From positions 21,114,574 through 21,178,573 of the forward strand of contig OX579633.1 of NCBI GenBank assembly GCA_951230915.1: 64,000 nt of DNA, given 5' to 3'. This document shows positions 10,833 to 20,771 of this stretch, in pieces (the stretch's first letter is position 1; each line of letters opens with the position of its first letter). Source of the stretch: Antitrichia curtipendula (lineage: Eukaryota > Streptophyta > Bryopsida > Hypnales > Leucodontaceae). The position numbers and the translations under genes were made by a program. Under the pieces are notes generated by a model, which saw nothing but the letters and a program-made list of their open reading frames with translations, searched no databases and was not told the DNA's origin.

Positions 10833-12447
10833 AAAATTCCTTTTACTATTCATCGATAGATTTGTTTTGATTATTTTAGCTTATTTTATTAGATTACTAT
10901 TCATTTGGTTGATTTTAGTTATTAATTAGGATTCCAAAGACAAATTAGTTGTTGTTTTGTTGTTTGAGTTTTGTTTTATTAGGCCTAATAAGCCAAATAG
11001 ATACAAACAAACACCAACTAATATCTTGGAATATTTAACAAAATAACTATTAAACAATTGGCAATCGAATAAACTACTATTCATTGAAACTTGGGAAAAA
11101 TGAATTAAATTTATTATTAATTTCCTAAAATCAAAGGATTAGTTTTAAATTGCCAAAACTAACAAACTTGGACTTTTTAGATAGGTTTAGAAACAATAAT
11201 ACTAAGATTTCTTCCAAATACATGAAAGGCAATGGAGAATTTTGAGGAGACAATTATGATGGTGTTTTGCGATGATGGGACAATCGACATTCTTGATACT
11301 GAGGTATGAATTTCCAAACTTTTCTTTTGTTTTCTCTTTTGCTTTCATTCTTTAAAAATTAGATTAGAAAACTAAAATTAACAAAATTAGAAATCCGATA
11401 GCTAGTTAAAATTTAAAATCATTGGAAAACCTTAAAAAAACTTAACTATAATCGTGAAAGTAATAATTAGATTAACTTTGAGTGAATTTGGAAACCGAAA
11501 TAGTAATTTCATCCAAAGGAATTTCAAAAGAAATCTAACATAATTTAAGAATCTAGGAAATATTAGAATAATTGGGGAGATTAAACCCTAATTTATCCCT
11601 TAAATTCTACATAAAACTTATTTGAAACCGAATTCCATCCAACTAAGGGGAATTTTCATTCATTCATAAGTTTTTACCTAGAAGTCCAAAATTCTTACTT
11701 TTTACCATTATAAGAAGTAATTTATCACTTTACCCATAAAAAACCATAAAACTATAGAAAATCACTAAATTTAGAATAATAACTTAGAATTAGGCTTAAT
11801 TAAAGAACAATTAGGAATATTCTCAAGGAACAACTATGGAATCTTTGGAAACCATAATCTTTTAGAGAATCTTTTGAAGATTCCAAATCCACCTCTTACT
11901 TTTAAAATTACTTTAATTTGAAAAGATAAAAGTGTGGATGAAGATTTGACCTAAATTTGGATGAAAATTCCGAAAATAGGTTAAAATTAGGTTTTTCTCA
12001 AAATTCCATTAGTTAACTTAATCAACCTTTTAACTCTGAAATTTAGATTTATTTCACATTATTTTGCTATTTTTAGTTGACGGATGAAGTTTTTAGGATA
12101 GAATTAAGGCCGGATTTCATCCACTCATAACGTTTGCTAGGAATATCAGAATCCAGCTTGCTTTACCATTTCGGAAAGGGCAAATTGTATTCTTTGATTT
12201 ACATTAGGTAGAATTTTAGTTAGCTAGAAGTTTAATCGCATTTAATCAACCTTTAACAACCTTTATTTCTTAACTATTAGTGTGTTTTGAAGCATTTAAA
12301 TTAGGTAAAATCAACATAACAAAGTGTCCATTGCTTGGAAGGCCAAAGAACACTACGTTTAATTTCATCCCCTAGAAATTACTTTTCATGCTGCTAGAAT
12401 CCGTGTGCACGTTTTACCTCTGAAGGGGGGAGATTAAAACACTCACA

Positions 12448-12720
12448 CCGCTCGGAGTGGCGATGAAGCACATTCAAGGAGGGTACGGAGTGGCGAAAGA
12501 AGGAGTAACGGCACCGAAACATGGCGAGCTGAGTCACTCCACAATGCGCGTACGGGCTACGCGGGAGTTGCAGGTGGCGCCGAATTTAGGGTTTCGGGGC
12601 GATACCCGGTCGATGGAGGACGCCAAGGTACCAAATATCAGGCGATCGACCCCCTCCAAAACTCTCGAGCTGGTGCAGGTATGGCTGCCCGGGTATCACC
12701 CCAGTGCAACTGCGGCGAAA
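12448..12720. repeat. Periodic GGCGA array, right copy, continued after the LTR
   Basis: After the second CCGCT, GGCGA recurs at 12459, 12492 and 12523 (spacings 33 and 31), then less regularly at 12598 and 12714. Three units share 'cggagtggcga'. An ORF from 12,463 to 12,747 overlaps the array and is more likely incidental. 12,750-12,900 shows nothing identifiable. Confidence 0.55.
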
Positions 12721-12899
12721 TTGTCAGAATTTCGACCCTTTTTTTGAATGGGAGGTTCGCCCAGGGGTATTTTTGAGTGCAAAGTGGCACTGCAACACCA
12801 AATTTAAAAGCCCTGGTGAGGAGTATGAGGTGGTGGAAATTTTTCCCATGTAGGAAGATAGGAAATATGGGGATAGAGAATTTTCAAAATTTTGTTCCC

Positions 12900-13140
12900 T
12901 AAATTGAAATCACTGTGAATTTTGGGAGCCAAAAAGTGCACTTGTCCAATAGCCAATGATTGTCTAGAGTCTTCTAATTTTGATCATTCAAGAACTACTT
13001 TCTCACTCACTACTTCCTACCTTTTTTGCTCACTATTTTGGGACATGTGTCATAACTTTATTAGTTCCAACCTTGACAAGGACATAAAAAACCCATTCCA
13101 AGCTTGAATTCCGACTTGAGGTTGGAAATAGTGCACCCTA
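12900..13140 (+). repeat. Dispersed repeat, inverted relative of 49,240-49,505
   Basis: Shared phrases in reverse complement include 'agtcttc(t/c)aatttt/cgatcattc', 'gtgtcat(a/g)a' and 'aggttggaaatag...caccctaca'. This is a diverged transposon-like repeat without coding capacity. Confidence 0.5.
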
Positions 13141-13481
13141 CAAGTTGGGTATTGGGTGAGCGGGTTGACAACTGGTGCCTCAACCTTAACCCATAAATGC
13201 CACCAAGGACGTTTTCTGGCCGATAAATGACAAAGAATCTCTCCTTGTAGGACAAAAGTGCAACTATTCATCCTCCCAATTTTGTGTGAAAAGGGAAGAT
13301 CATCTACAATAGTTTGTCTTCCAATGAATGTTTTTGTATTATTTTAATCCAACAATTCACATGATGACAAAATTTCCATGGTTATAAGCCTGACGTTTAA
13401 AATGTTAAACTTCCTCACATTCACTGTAGATGGATTTCAATTTTTTCAATGAAAAGCCTCCTCTCCTTTAGTCTAGGACCA

Positions 13482-13486
<5 letters not shown>

Positions 13487-13530
<44 letters not shown>
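13487..13530. repeat. (TA)n microsatellite
   Basis: About 22 uninterrupted TA dinucleotides, about 0.5 kb beyond the 3' end of the kinase gene. Confidence 0.95.
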
Positions 13531-13533
<3 letters not shown>

Positions 13534-14033
13534 GCTTGCAGCTCTAGCTAGTTATCCGTTTACCTGGAGACAGTTTTATTTCATGGCGGCAGGTATCACA
13601 ATATTTGGACAACTGGAAACAAGTGAGCACTAAACAAATGCCATCCCATGCTAAGAAAAGAAACTCCAGATTTTACTTCCCACAATTGCACTCTTGTATA
13701 CAGAGTGACTGTGTTCAATTGCACAACACATCGAATGTCACAAAGAGAGTAGCTTGAATTAATCAAGAATTGTTGTCAAATAATACCTCAACGAAGGTTA
13801 CAGGTGAAGACCGTGATGCCATTCCAGCACAGCAGCCTGCTTACAAGATTTTAATGGTTCCAGCTACGTATATTCAAGCAGGGAGTGATCACAAACCTTG
13901 ATTGGTGGATAGTAGCTTGTGTATGGGATGCTGCGTTCAATACCTCTGAATACCATGGAAACGCTACGACTGCTTGAAGAATGTTTATCACGTGGCTGGA
14001 GGCTCATTTTGGAGTTACCTGGTTGCCTTTGAA

Positions 14034-16679
14034 TTAGATTTGAAGGGAATTGCAAATATCGCTGAAGGTTGGTCTCTTTGAGGGATTCATGCACCAACAA
14101 CTTTGAATGAGACACTTCAGGTGCTCATCAGAATCTTTAGGCCAGTAAGTCGGTCTGTACCTTCTCGTTCCAGGGTGGTCTGATATGTTTATTTCTTCTG
14201 AGCATGGACAGTGCCCGGTTAAAACTTCATAGCATACCATTGCAAAACCATAGACGTCTGTTGCCTTGAGTGCATTCAGGTCCATCTTCGCAGAGGGATC
14301 AGGCAACTCCGCAGGCAACTTTTCCTGAGACGTAGCACTGATAGGTAGCATTTCAGGAGCTCGGAAACAACTGGTACCCACACCTTTGTAATAGAAATTC
14401 GAGTTTGAAAACACTTCAAGATGGGAGTCATGGGACCACCCGAAGTCCACGATCTTCACATCAACAGTTTCAGAATAATCTTGGGCAAGAATGTTGAAAG
14501 GATTCAAGTCTCTGTGCACCAACCCCCGGGAGTGCAAATACGCCATACCCCACGCAATGGTTCTGATAATGAGCACTTCTTCAGAAGGAGAAAAGGGCTT
14601 CTTTTCAGTTCCAGACTTGTTTCTCATTCGAGTTTGAATCAATGTCCACAGATTGCCATCCATGTATTCCATCACAATCGAGTCTTCTCCATGTGCGTTT
14701 CGTGATAAACCCACCATTTGCACGATGCACGGATGCCGGCTTACTTTCATCAGAAAATCCACTTCCATCTGAAGACAAGTTCCTTGGAAACGCAAAGGCA
14801 GGATCTTCACAGCGAACGTACTGTTCAACCAAGTTGCCTTGTAAACTTTGCTAGAGCCGGTTCCCTTTCCAATTTGTTCCAATCTTTTCAGCTGCTTGGG
14901 CGGAATGCTCAAGTATTCGTACTCAGGTGCTGAAAGAAACCTGTTGTTTTGAGGCGATTCCGAAGCAGATTGGAAGCAGTTGGATATCGTGGATAGTTTG
15001 TTGCCAGCTCCAAATATAGGAATTTGCTTGATCTGGCTCAACACCCTGGCGACCATGCCCCCACAAGACTGATTCTTCAGACGGTGACAAATGAGGCTGA
15101 AAGTTGGCCGCTTGCTTGGCTTCTTGTTCCAACACGATGTTATGAGTCCCTTGAGACCTTCATCCAAATCCGGAGGCAATGGATTCCATTTTTCTGCAGC
15201 TCCGTCCTTGATCTGTTCTAATAAACGAGCGTCTCTGATCCCATGGAAGGGCAACTTCCCTGTCACAATTTCGTAGCAGGTCATTCCAAAGCTATAGACA
15301 TCGTTTGCCTTCAGTAACTTCCCAGTAGGCTCAACTGATCCACCATAATGAGCAATGGCCTCGGGTGCAGTCCATCGAGGTCGTCTTGTCCTGCTTGCCT
15401 CTTCACATGCCTTCGGGTCCACAACTTTGTCAGATTTGGGGTCCAATTTTAGAGCGCCTCGAAAATCAGACAGTTTGACTTCCAAGCTTTGCTGTGCAAA
15501 GCGTTTGTACACAATATTGGAGCATTTGAGGTCTCCATGCACGTATCCCTTGGTGTGCATGAAATACATGCCTTTCGCGATTTGGTTGATAATGTCTAGT
15601 TCTTCACTGCTCGTGAAGGGTTTTGTGCCTTCCGGCAATGTTTTTCTTCGCGATTTCATGAGCTGTCGAAGATCTCCGTCCATCAATTCCATGACAAAAA
15701 TGGATTGATCATCATCTTGACCAAAACCAACGAGCCGAACAACATGAGGATGTTGCAACTTTACCAGGGAGCCAGCCTCCTTCAACAACTGTCTTCTGTT
15801 CCAAGCTGCTGCCTGGCCATCCTTGGCACCACATTTGAACGCCTTAATAGCAAAGTGAAAACCAAGCCAGGTTCCAAAATGCACAGCCGCCCAACCAACC
15901 TCCTCTTTTGGATCTTGCTCGCTTTGTCTTTCATAGTCGCGTACAAGTCCGCCTTTAACAATATCTGACTTAAGATCGATACGGAGATAAGTTGGCAAAA
16001 TGGTCCTTGCCCCTGCCAGCTCACTCTCGCCTGAGGAAGGCAATAAGCTTTTGTCCACTAATTCCGTGACATCCTCATCTACTGTTGTTTTGTCTGAAAC
16101 CACCTTTGCCAATTTCTCCGAATACTCCATAGCCTCTCCTGTTGTTTGCATGCGGGAAAAGATTTCAGGCATCTCCTTCTTGTCTTCTTCGGCCTCCTCT
16201 TTCATGCTTAGCTTCTCCAATAATCCAGCAGTTGTTGTGAGCTCGACGTCTTCCTCAAACTTTTGAATTCCAAGCTCGGCCTGCACAGTGGCCAGCTCCT
16301 CATTAATCTCTTCAAATGCTTCTCGGTTATCTGTGCGGCTCAGTACATTGGCGATACCGTCTCTTCCTGCCACATAGCCTAATACCAAAGTCTTCCCTTT
16401 CTCCAGTAATTGGACAAGCTTGTCGAAAATGGGACCACCATCCGAGGCTCTACGTAGACCATCAACTCTTCTACCGCACTCTGGCCTGCTCTTGAAACTG
16501 TCACGAATGTTGGTGAAACGCTGCAGAATGCGCTTGCACTGGCGCTTGTTCCATGTTGTTGTAGTGTTGTTGTCGATAACTTTGTGCACACTGTCGATGA
16601 TGTCAATGGCTTTGCCGACTTGAGCAATTAGCTCCACCTCCATTTCTTGAGAATGAGAACTCGAACCTAGGTAGTACAT
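14034..16679 (-). CDS. Tandem kinase protein with MLKL-like N-terminal helical region
   Basis: An 881-aa intronless ORF. The start is the ATG at 16,677-16,679; the frame is open slightly upstream, but without an ATG. Residues ~8-150 are helical and resemble the four-helix N-terminal domain of mixed-lineage-kinase-like (MLKL/HeLo-type) proteins; this part is inference. A linker (~150-235) is acidic. Kinase 1 (~243-535) keeps the ATP lysine (FAIK, K279) but lacks a glycine-rich loop, has HGD instead of HRD (381-383) and DFR instead of DFG (405-407), so it is probably a pseudokinase. Kinase 2 (~598-881) has a glycine loop (IGKGTGSS), K625, HRDLNPFN (722-729), DFG (745-747) and APE (774-776), so it should be active on Ser/Thr. 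Both kinases look TKL-type. Pseudokinase-plus-kinase pairs are known in plant immunity, and plant MLKLs carry HeLo-like domains; an immune role here is only inferred. Likely cytosolic or membrane-associated. Confidence 0.9.
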   Translation of the reverse strand: MYYLGSSSHSQEMEVELIAQVGKAIDIIDSVHKVIDNNTTTTWNKRQCKRILQRFTNIRDSFKSRPECGRRVDGLRRASDGGPIFDKLVQLLEKGKTLVLGYVAGRDGIANVLSRTDNREAFEEINEELATVQAELGIQKFEEDVELTTTAGLLEKLSMKEEAEEDKKEMPEIFSRMQTTGEAMEYSEKLAKVVSDKTTVDEDVTELVDKSLLPSSGESELAGARTILPTYLRIDLKSDIVKGGLVRDYERQSEQDPKEEVGWAAVHFGTWLGFHFAIKAFKCGAKDGQAAAWNRRQLLKEAGSLVKLQHPHVVRLVGFGQDDDQSIFVMELMDGDLRQLMKSRRKTLPEGTKPFTSSEELDIINQIAKGMYFMHTKGYVHGDLKCSNIVYKRFAQQSLEVKLSDFRGALKLDPKSDKVVDPKACEEASRTRRPRWTAPEAIAHYGGSVEPTGKLLKANDVYSFGMTCYEIVTGKLPFHGIRDARLLEQIKDGAAEKWNPLPPDLDEGLKGLITSCWNKKPSKRPTFSLICHRLKNQSCGGMVARVLSQIKQIPIFGAGNKLSTISNCFQSASESPQNNRFLSAPEYEYLSIPPKQLKRLEQIGKGTGSSKVYKATWLNSTFAVKILPLRFQGTCLQMEVDFLMKVSRHPCIVQMVGLSRNAHGEDSIVMEYMDGNLWTLIQTRMRNKSGTEKKPFSPSEEVLIIRTIAWGMAYLHSRGLVHRDLNPFNILAQDYSETVDVKIVDFGWSHDSHLEVFSNSNFYYKGVGTSCFRAPEMLPISATSQEKLPAELPDPSAKMDLNALKATDVYGFAMVCYEVLTGHCPCSEEINISDHPGTRRYRPTYWPKDSDEHLKCLIQSCWCMNPSKRPTFSDICNSLQI

Positions 16680-16699
16680 GGAAAATTTATCGATCAATT

Positions 16700-19090
16700 G
16701 GACATCGTAATGAGATTATGTTATCAACCAAAGTGGAAACCAGATCTTTTTCTTGCACGATCCGGAGCTCGTATCAAGTGCCAGGAGATACCAAAAGCTA
16801 TACAAATCAGCCACTCACTGAGTTCCATGCATGCACTTTTATTATATATCAAACTCTTAATTTAAATATTTTTTTAGAATTGAATGCACTAGGTCTAAGT
16901 TGTAAGATACACTTGTATTATTTGTTGCATTTGGGCAAAATATGGGATCACCACTGTAAGTAGTACAAGTACTATGAACCACTTTCAGCAACAACTTAGA
17001 AAGACAATCGTTGATGATACATGTACAGCCATCTGATCGAAGTACTGTTTCAAGTACTAATGACCACCTGCAACTACCTGATAGTACTATGAGATCAGAA
17101 GGACCTTTTTTTTCACAAAAAATAAATGTAACAAGGTTTAAATTAATAATAAATAGAAATCATTTACAAGAACTTTGTAAAGATGAGATTCCACCCAAAA
17201 ATTGGTGAAAGATTATTTCAGAAAATAAGTGCACAAGGGAGCCTTATTTGCACCCTTGTAATGGACAAAAGTCAAAAATATTTATTATTTATTTTTAGTT
17301 GCCCCTTACACTACTTGATATATGATTGTCTATGGTGGAAACATATCCTCAAAAGTTGACTTTGAGATGGTTAATTTTAGATACTCGAAAGTTTCAAAAA
17401 ACATGAAAAGTGAGAGTGACATTTTAGCACATTTTCAATAGAAAATAACTTTTTGAAAATCTAGAAAAATCAAGACTATGATAAGAAAGTTAACATCAAA
17501 TGAATCTTTCCTAAAAATTGTAGTCCTATCGAGTCACCATAGATGCTTCAAAAGTTATGAAAGAAGACATGCCAGACGTGCAACATGTGTCTGACCCCTC
17601 TCCTGATTGTGGAGAAGCAAAAATTCTCACAACTTACTGCTAAAGAATGTCATTTGAAGACAGAATCAACAAATTGCAATTATATTTGATTGGCAGCAGT
17701 TATAATACCAGTTGAATGTATATTTCGTGACACAAATTTCTTCTTTAGTTAGTTACATAATTGAAGAACAGGCAAGATGCCGTGTTTTCTTTCTTGTCAT
17801 GCACGTTTCACCAACTTATCACACCATGACGCCATAAATACTCTAAGTTCAAATAACTACAGGAAACTAGACTGTAAATAAAAGAATACAATGCAAAAAG
17901 CGTCGGTCCATTTCGTCTTACCAGAATCCCAAGACATGGGAGTCGTCATACTGAAGCGTACGTTGGTGACTTTCGGCCTCCTCAAAACTCAGTCCACAGC
18001 TACGATGTGTGTGAAAATTAGGACCTGAAATTTATGTGTCCAGACACAAGTGCCAGGAGCATGTCAGCAGTCAGCCATTCTTTTCTGGGCTAAATACCGC
18101 CAGATTTCAACAAATAATTTTGATCTAGCCACAACCGGATAGGTACGGTAGTTTAAGGACAAAAATGCAATCATTCAGTTGCATCTTATTATAAATTCAT
18201 TGAAATTTCGTGTTAACCACCATAAATTGTATGGAAGCTACCAAAATAACAATAAATTATGCAAAATTTTCCTGAATTGGTAGCCTCAATCAAATTCTTG
18301 GAACCACCCATCGAAAAATAAGCAAAAAATGAAAACAGAACCGAAGAGCAACATAGTTCTTGAAACATTGCTACATAACGTGTCAGAATGGTGTTGCAGT
18401 CACATCATTCATAATGTTATAATGCCAAATCTGGGTAACTGTGTGTCTATCACTATCAGAAAAAGATTATAACCATAATCCTTTTTGGAATCTTGGATCA
18501 ACCAAAGAGTACAGATTCGAACATTCCTGATTGCATAGAACAACTTGGCATTATAGTCAGGTAATAGAAATTGACCGTGCAACCACGGTTTTAAATTTTC
18601 ATGAGATGGAGCAATTCCTCGTACCTCTTAACCACGCGCGTCCCAAGCAACGTTGTCCAACCTTGCGCACCTGTAGATCGAAGGAAACGGCAGCGGCGAT
18701 TGAGCTGTGGCCGGCCGGCCACTCATTCGATCACTCAGACTCCATCGCTAGTTTCCATCTGAGCACGGAGTGCAAAGCTGAAATCGCAAATCACAAGCAC
18801 GGACACAAAATTGCTGGCTGGAACCCAACGATGGCCAGTTCAACGTAAAGTCAGTGGAGCTGAAAAGATCCCCAAAGACGAACTTTATCTAGTCAGTGTT
18901 TCAAGCTCCGTCTTAAGCTTGCCCCCAAAGTTGGTGAAACCTATGCTTCGGCGCTCGATCAGGAAGTCTGTACAGTACTACAATTGATGGGCCGGGTAAA
19001 CTACGTAAGCTAATTAATTACTGTCAATGGGTATCATTCTGGAATCGATCTTCCTTGCTCACAGCACGTGGCACAGGAACATAGACAAAT
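16700..19090. other. Intergenic region upstream of the kinase gene
   Basis: Mixed AT-rich sequence. It presumably contains the promoter of the minus-strand kinase gene near 16.7-17.0 kb, but no convincing TATA box was found. A more GC-rich patch at 18,600-18,850 (including ggccggccggcc) carries a short ORF that resembles no known protein and is not called. Confidence 0.4.
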
Positions 19091-19507
19091 TAAAATCCTC
19101 AGGACTTCTTGTCAATGTGGAGGACTTGACCTAGTATTCTTGCTAAGTTGTTCCCTACTTTAATTTACTCTGTGTTTCAATTAACCCCATCTAGCCTTGC
19201 CCCGGGTCTTGCCTCGAAAGGGGTTGAAATCGGTACGGATCTCAATATTTTGGTTGCACGAGATATTTCAGGAGGTGGGCCCTTGCCCTCTCAAATTTCT
19301 GGGTTTCTCATTTTAGGGGGTCCGGAGGCTTTTTTTTTAATTTTTTGGCAAATTTGGGGCCTGCGGCCCCAAGTACTGTAGGAGGTCCCCTTCTACTTTA
19401 AAAAAACCAAAAAAAACAGGGGCAGGTTTTACACACACACCCCCCCCTCCTGAAATATCTCGTGCAACCAATTTATCGAGATCCAATCGGTACTTCAGTG
19501 CACGGGA

Positions 19508-20345
19508 ATCGAAGTCTGTACAGACAAATCGCAAATGCTAGCTAAGTTTGGGGCTTTGGGAGTTCCAGCTGGATCTATAGTCTGTACAGATGAAATCAAT
19601 ACTAAGTTCGAGAGCTCTTGGTCAATGGTCTGTACAATGGGTATGGAATCTTACCGACGAAGGACTTCTCGTGTGGAATTTTATATGTGCAATCACAGGG
19701 AGTTCATATCGCGTTCCCGGTGTTAATTCCCGGTGAGTGTCAAAATTCCCACTGAACTTTAAAATTTGACACCTGTAAAAACTTTTCTATTTACAGGTAT
19801 TTTGGACACATGTTGCAACTACGCGTACACAGGGAATTTTGACACTCACCGGGAATTAACACCGGGAACGCGATATGAACTCCCTGTGAATACTTACCGC
19901 CGAACATCGATCGTGCCCACTTGCAAGGCGGTGCTATGAGTGCATGCACTGGAAGATATTTGTCCAAGTTGTGTGTACAGACAGAGACTGTAGACACGGC
20001 AGAGTAGGGTCCAATAAAGATACAAATGCCTCGTGTACCATTCCAAGAATCCTCAGGACTTGTCAAGAAGTACGTTGCTCCCTACTTTAATTTTGTCTGT
20101 GTTTCAACTAACCCCAGCTAGCCTTGCCTCGGGTCTTGCCTCCCAAGGGGTTGAAATCGGTGCTCGAGTGCGCACGGGAGTCAAAGTCTGTACATGCAGA
20201 CGTATGCTGAAGTTCCGGAGCTCTTGCTCAATAGTCTGTACAGACAAAATCAATGCTAAGTTCGGGAGCTCCTGGTCAATAGTCTGTACAGATAAAATCA
20301 ATGCTAAGTTCGGGAGCTCCTGGTCAATAGTCTGTACGTACTGTC
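19508..20345. repeat. Palindromic GTCTGTACAGAC motif cluster
   Basis: GTCTGTACAGA(C/T) or a close variant occurs near 19,511, 19,579, 19,628, 20,187, 20,234, 20,283 and 20,331. The last four sit ~48-49 bp apart in a tandem unit containing 'aatgctaagttcgggagctc'. The perfect 12-bp palindrome with a GTAC core suggests a dimeric protein-binding site, but no function can be shown from sequence. Confidence 0.6.
19694..19888. mobile_element. 195-bp fold-back (MITE-like) element with 57-bp perfect arms
   Basis: The left arm (19,694-19,750) and right arm (19,832-19,888) are exact reverse complements over 57 bp, with termini CACAGGGAG/CTCCCTGTG. The 81-bp centre contains a smaller hairpin (CCTGTAAA/TTTACAGG). 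AAT flanks both sides (19,691-19,693 and 19,889-19,891). The duplicate module at ~20,416 reads 'gtgcaatactgaccgcc' without the insert, so it is the empty site and gives a 3-bp target duplication. Perfect arms imply recent insertion. Confidence 0.85.
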
Positions 20346-20590
20346 CAATGTGTATGGAATCTTAATTATTGACGAAGGCTTTCTCGTGCGGCTGGATTCA
20401 AAGGAATTTTATATGTGCAATACTGACCGCCGAACATCGATCATGCCACTTGCAGGGCGGTGCTATGAGCGCATGCACTGGGACTACAGGAGATACTTGT
20501 CCCACAATTGTGTGTACAGACAGAGACTGTAGACAGAGTAGAGTAGGGTCCAATAAAGATACAAATGCCTTGTGTACGTCCAGGGAGGAT

Positions 20591-20771
20591 TGACACCTCT
20601 ATTGCCCCGTGTTTTACCCCTGCAGAAAACACTGGAATGTTTTATTTGCCGCATATGATATAATATTCAAATTTTGAATTCATGTTTGTAATCAGAGGAC
20701 CCAAATTAGTTAGGAGCTATAAAGAAATACAAAATTTAAGCAACACAAAATATGGGGCAATAGAGGTGTCA
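20591..20771. mobile_element. 181-bp MITE-like element with 25-bp terminal inverted repeats
   Basis: TGACACCTCTATTGCCCC starts at 20,591 and its reverse complement ends at 20,771. The arms extend to 25 bp with two mismatches. There is an AT-rich centre without ORFs and no obvious target duplication. Confidence 0.65.

Larger units (their letters stand above)
5254..12447 (+). mobile_element. Giant solo-LTR-like element, copy 1 (7.2 kb)
   Basis: The element begins TGTGAG, ends CTCACA, and is bracketed by the 5-bp duplication CCGCT. Its internal sequence is shared, in inverse orientation, with 43,509-48,147; examples are the first ~1.6 kb, the 'cacggcgaagctttgac' block and the 'aggcctaataa' block. 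A TATA box lies 1.57 kb from the 5' end, as expected for a U3/R junction. There is no reverse transcriptase, and the 5' terminal sequence is not repeated near the 3' end. The simplest reading is a very long LTR left alone by LTR-LTR recombination; a non-autonomous element with unrecognised short termini is the alternative. It is longer than copy 2 mainly because of an apparent nested insertion at roughly 6.9-9.0 kb. Confidence 0.7.
19091..20580 (+). repeat. ~0.9-kb tandem duplication
   Basis: Copy 1 (19,091-20,050) and copy 2 (20,051-20,580) share, in order, 'tcctcaggactt', 'ccctactttaattt', 'gggtcttgcctc', 'aaggggttgaaatcggt', the GTCTGTACAG motifs, 'ccgccgaacatcgatc', and 'gtgtacagacagagactgtagaca' followed by 'gtccaataaagatacaaatgcc'. 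Copy 1 additionally contains a 195-bp fold-back insertion and a C-rich stretch around 19,440. No protein product is recognised; 'caataaag' could be a polyadenylation-like signal. Confidence 0.75.

Noticed and set aside
12463..12747. 95-aa ORF after the LTR
   Set aside because: It lies across the GGCGA array, lacks any recognisable domain and has no supporting signals.
18531..18848. 105-aa ORF in a GC-richer patch
   Set aside because: It starts at a non-ATG codon and has no recognisable domain, neighbouring exon or splice signal.
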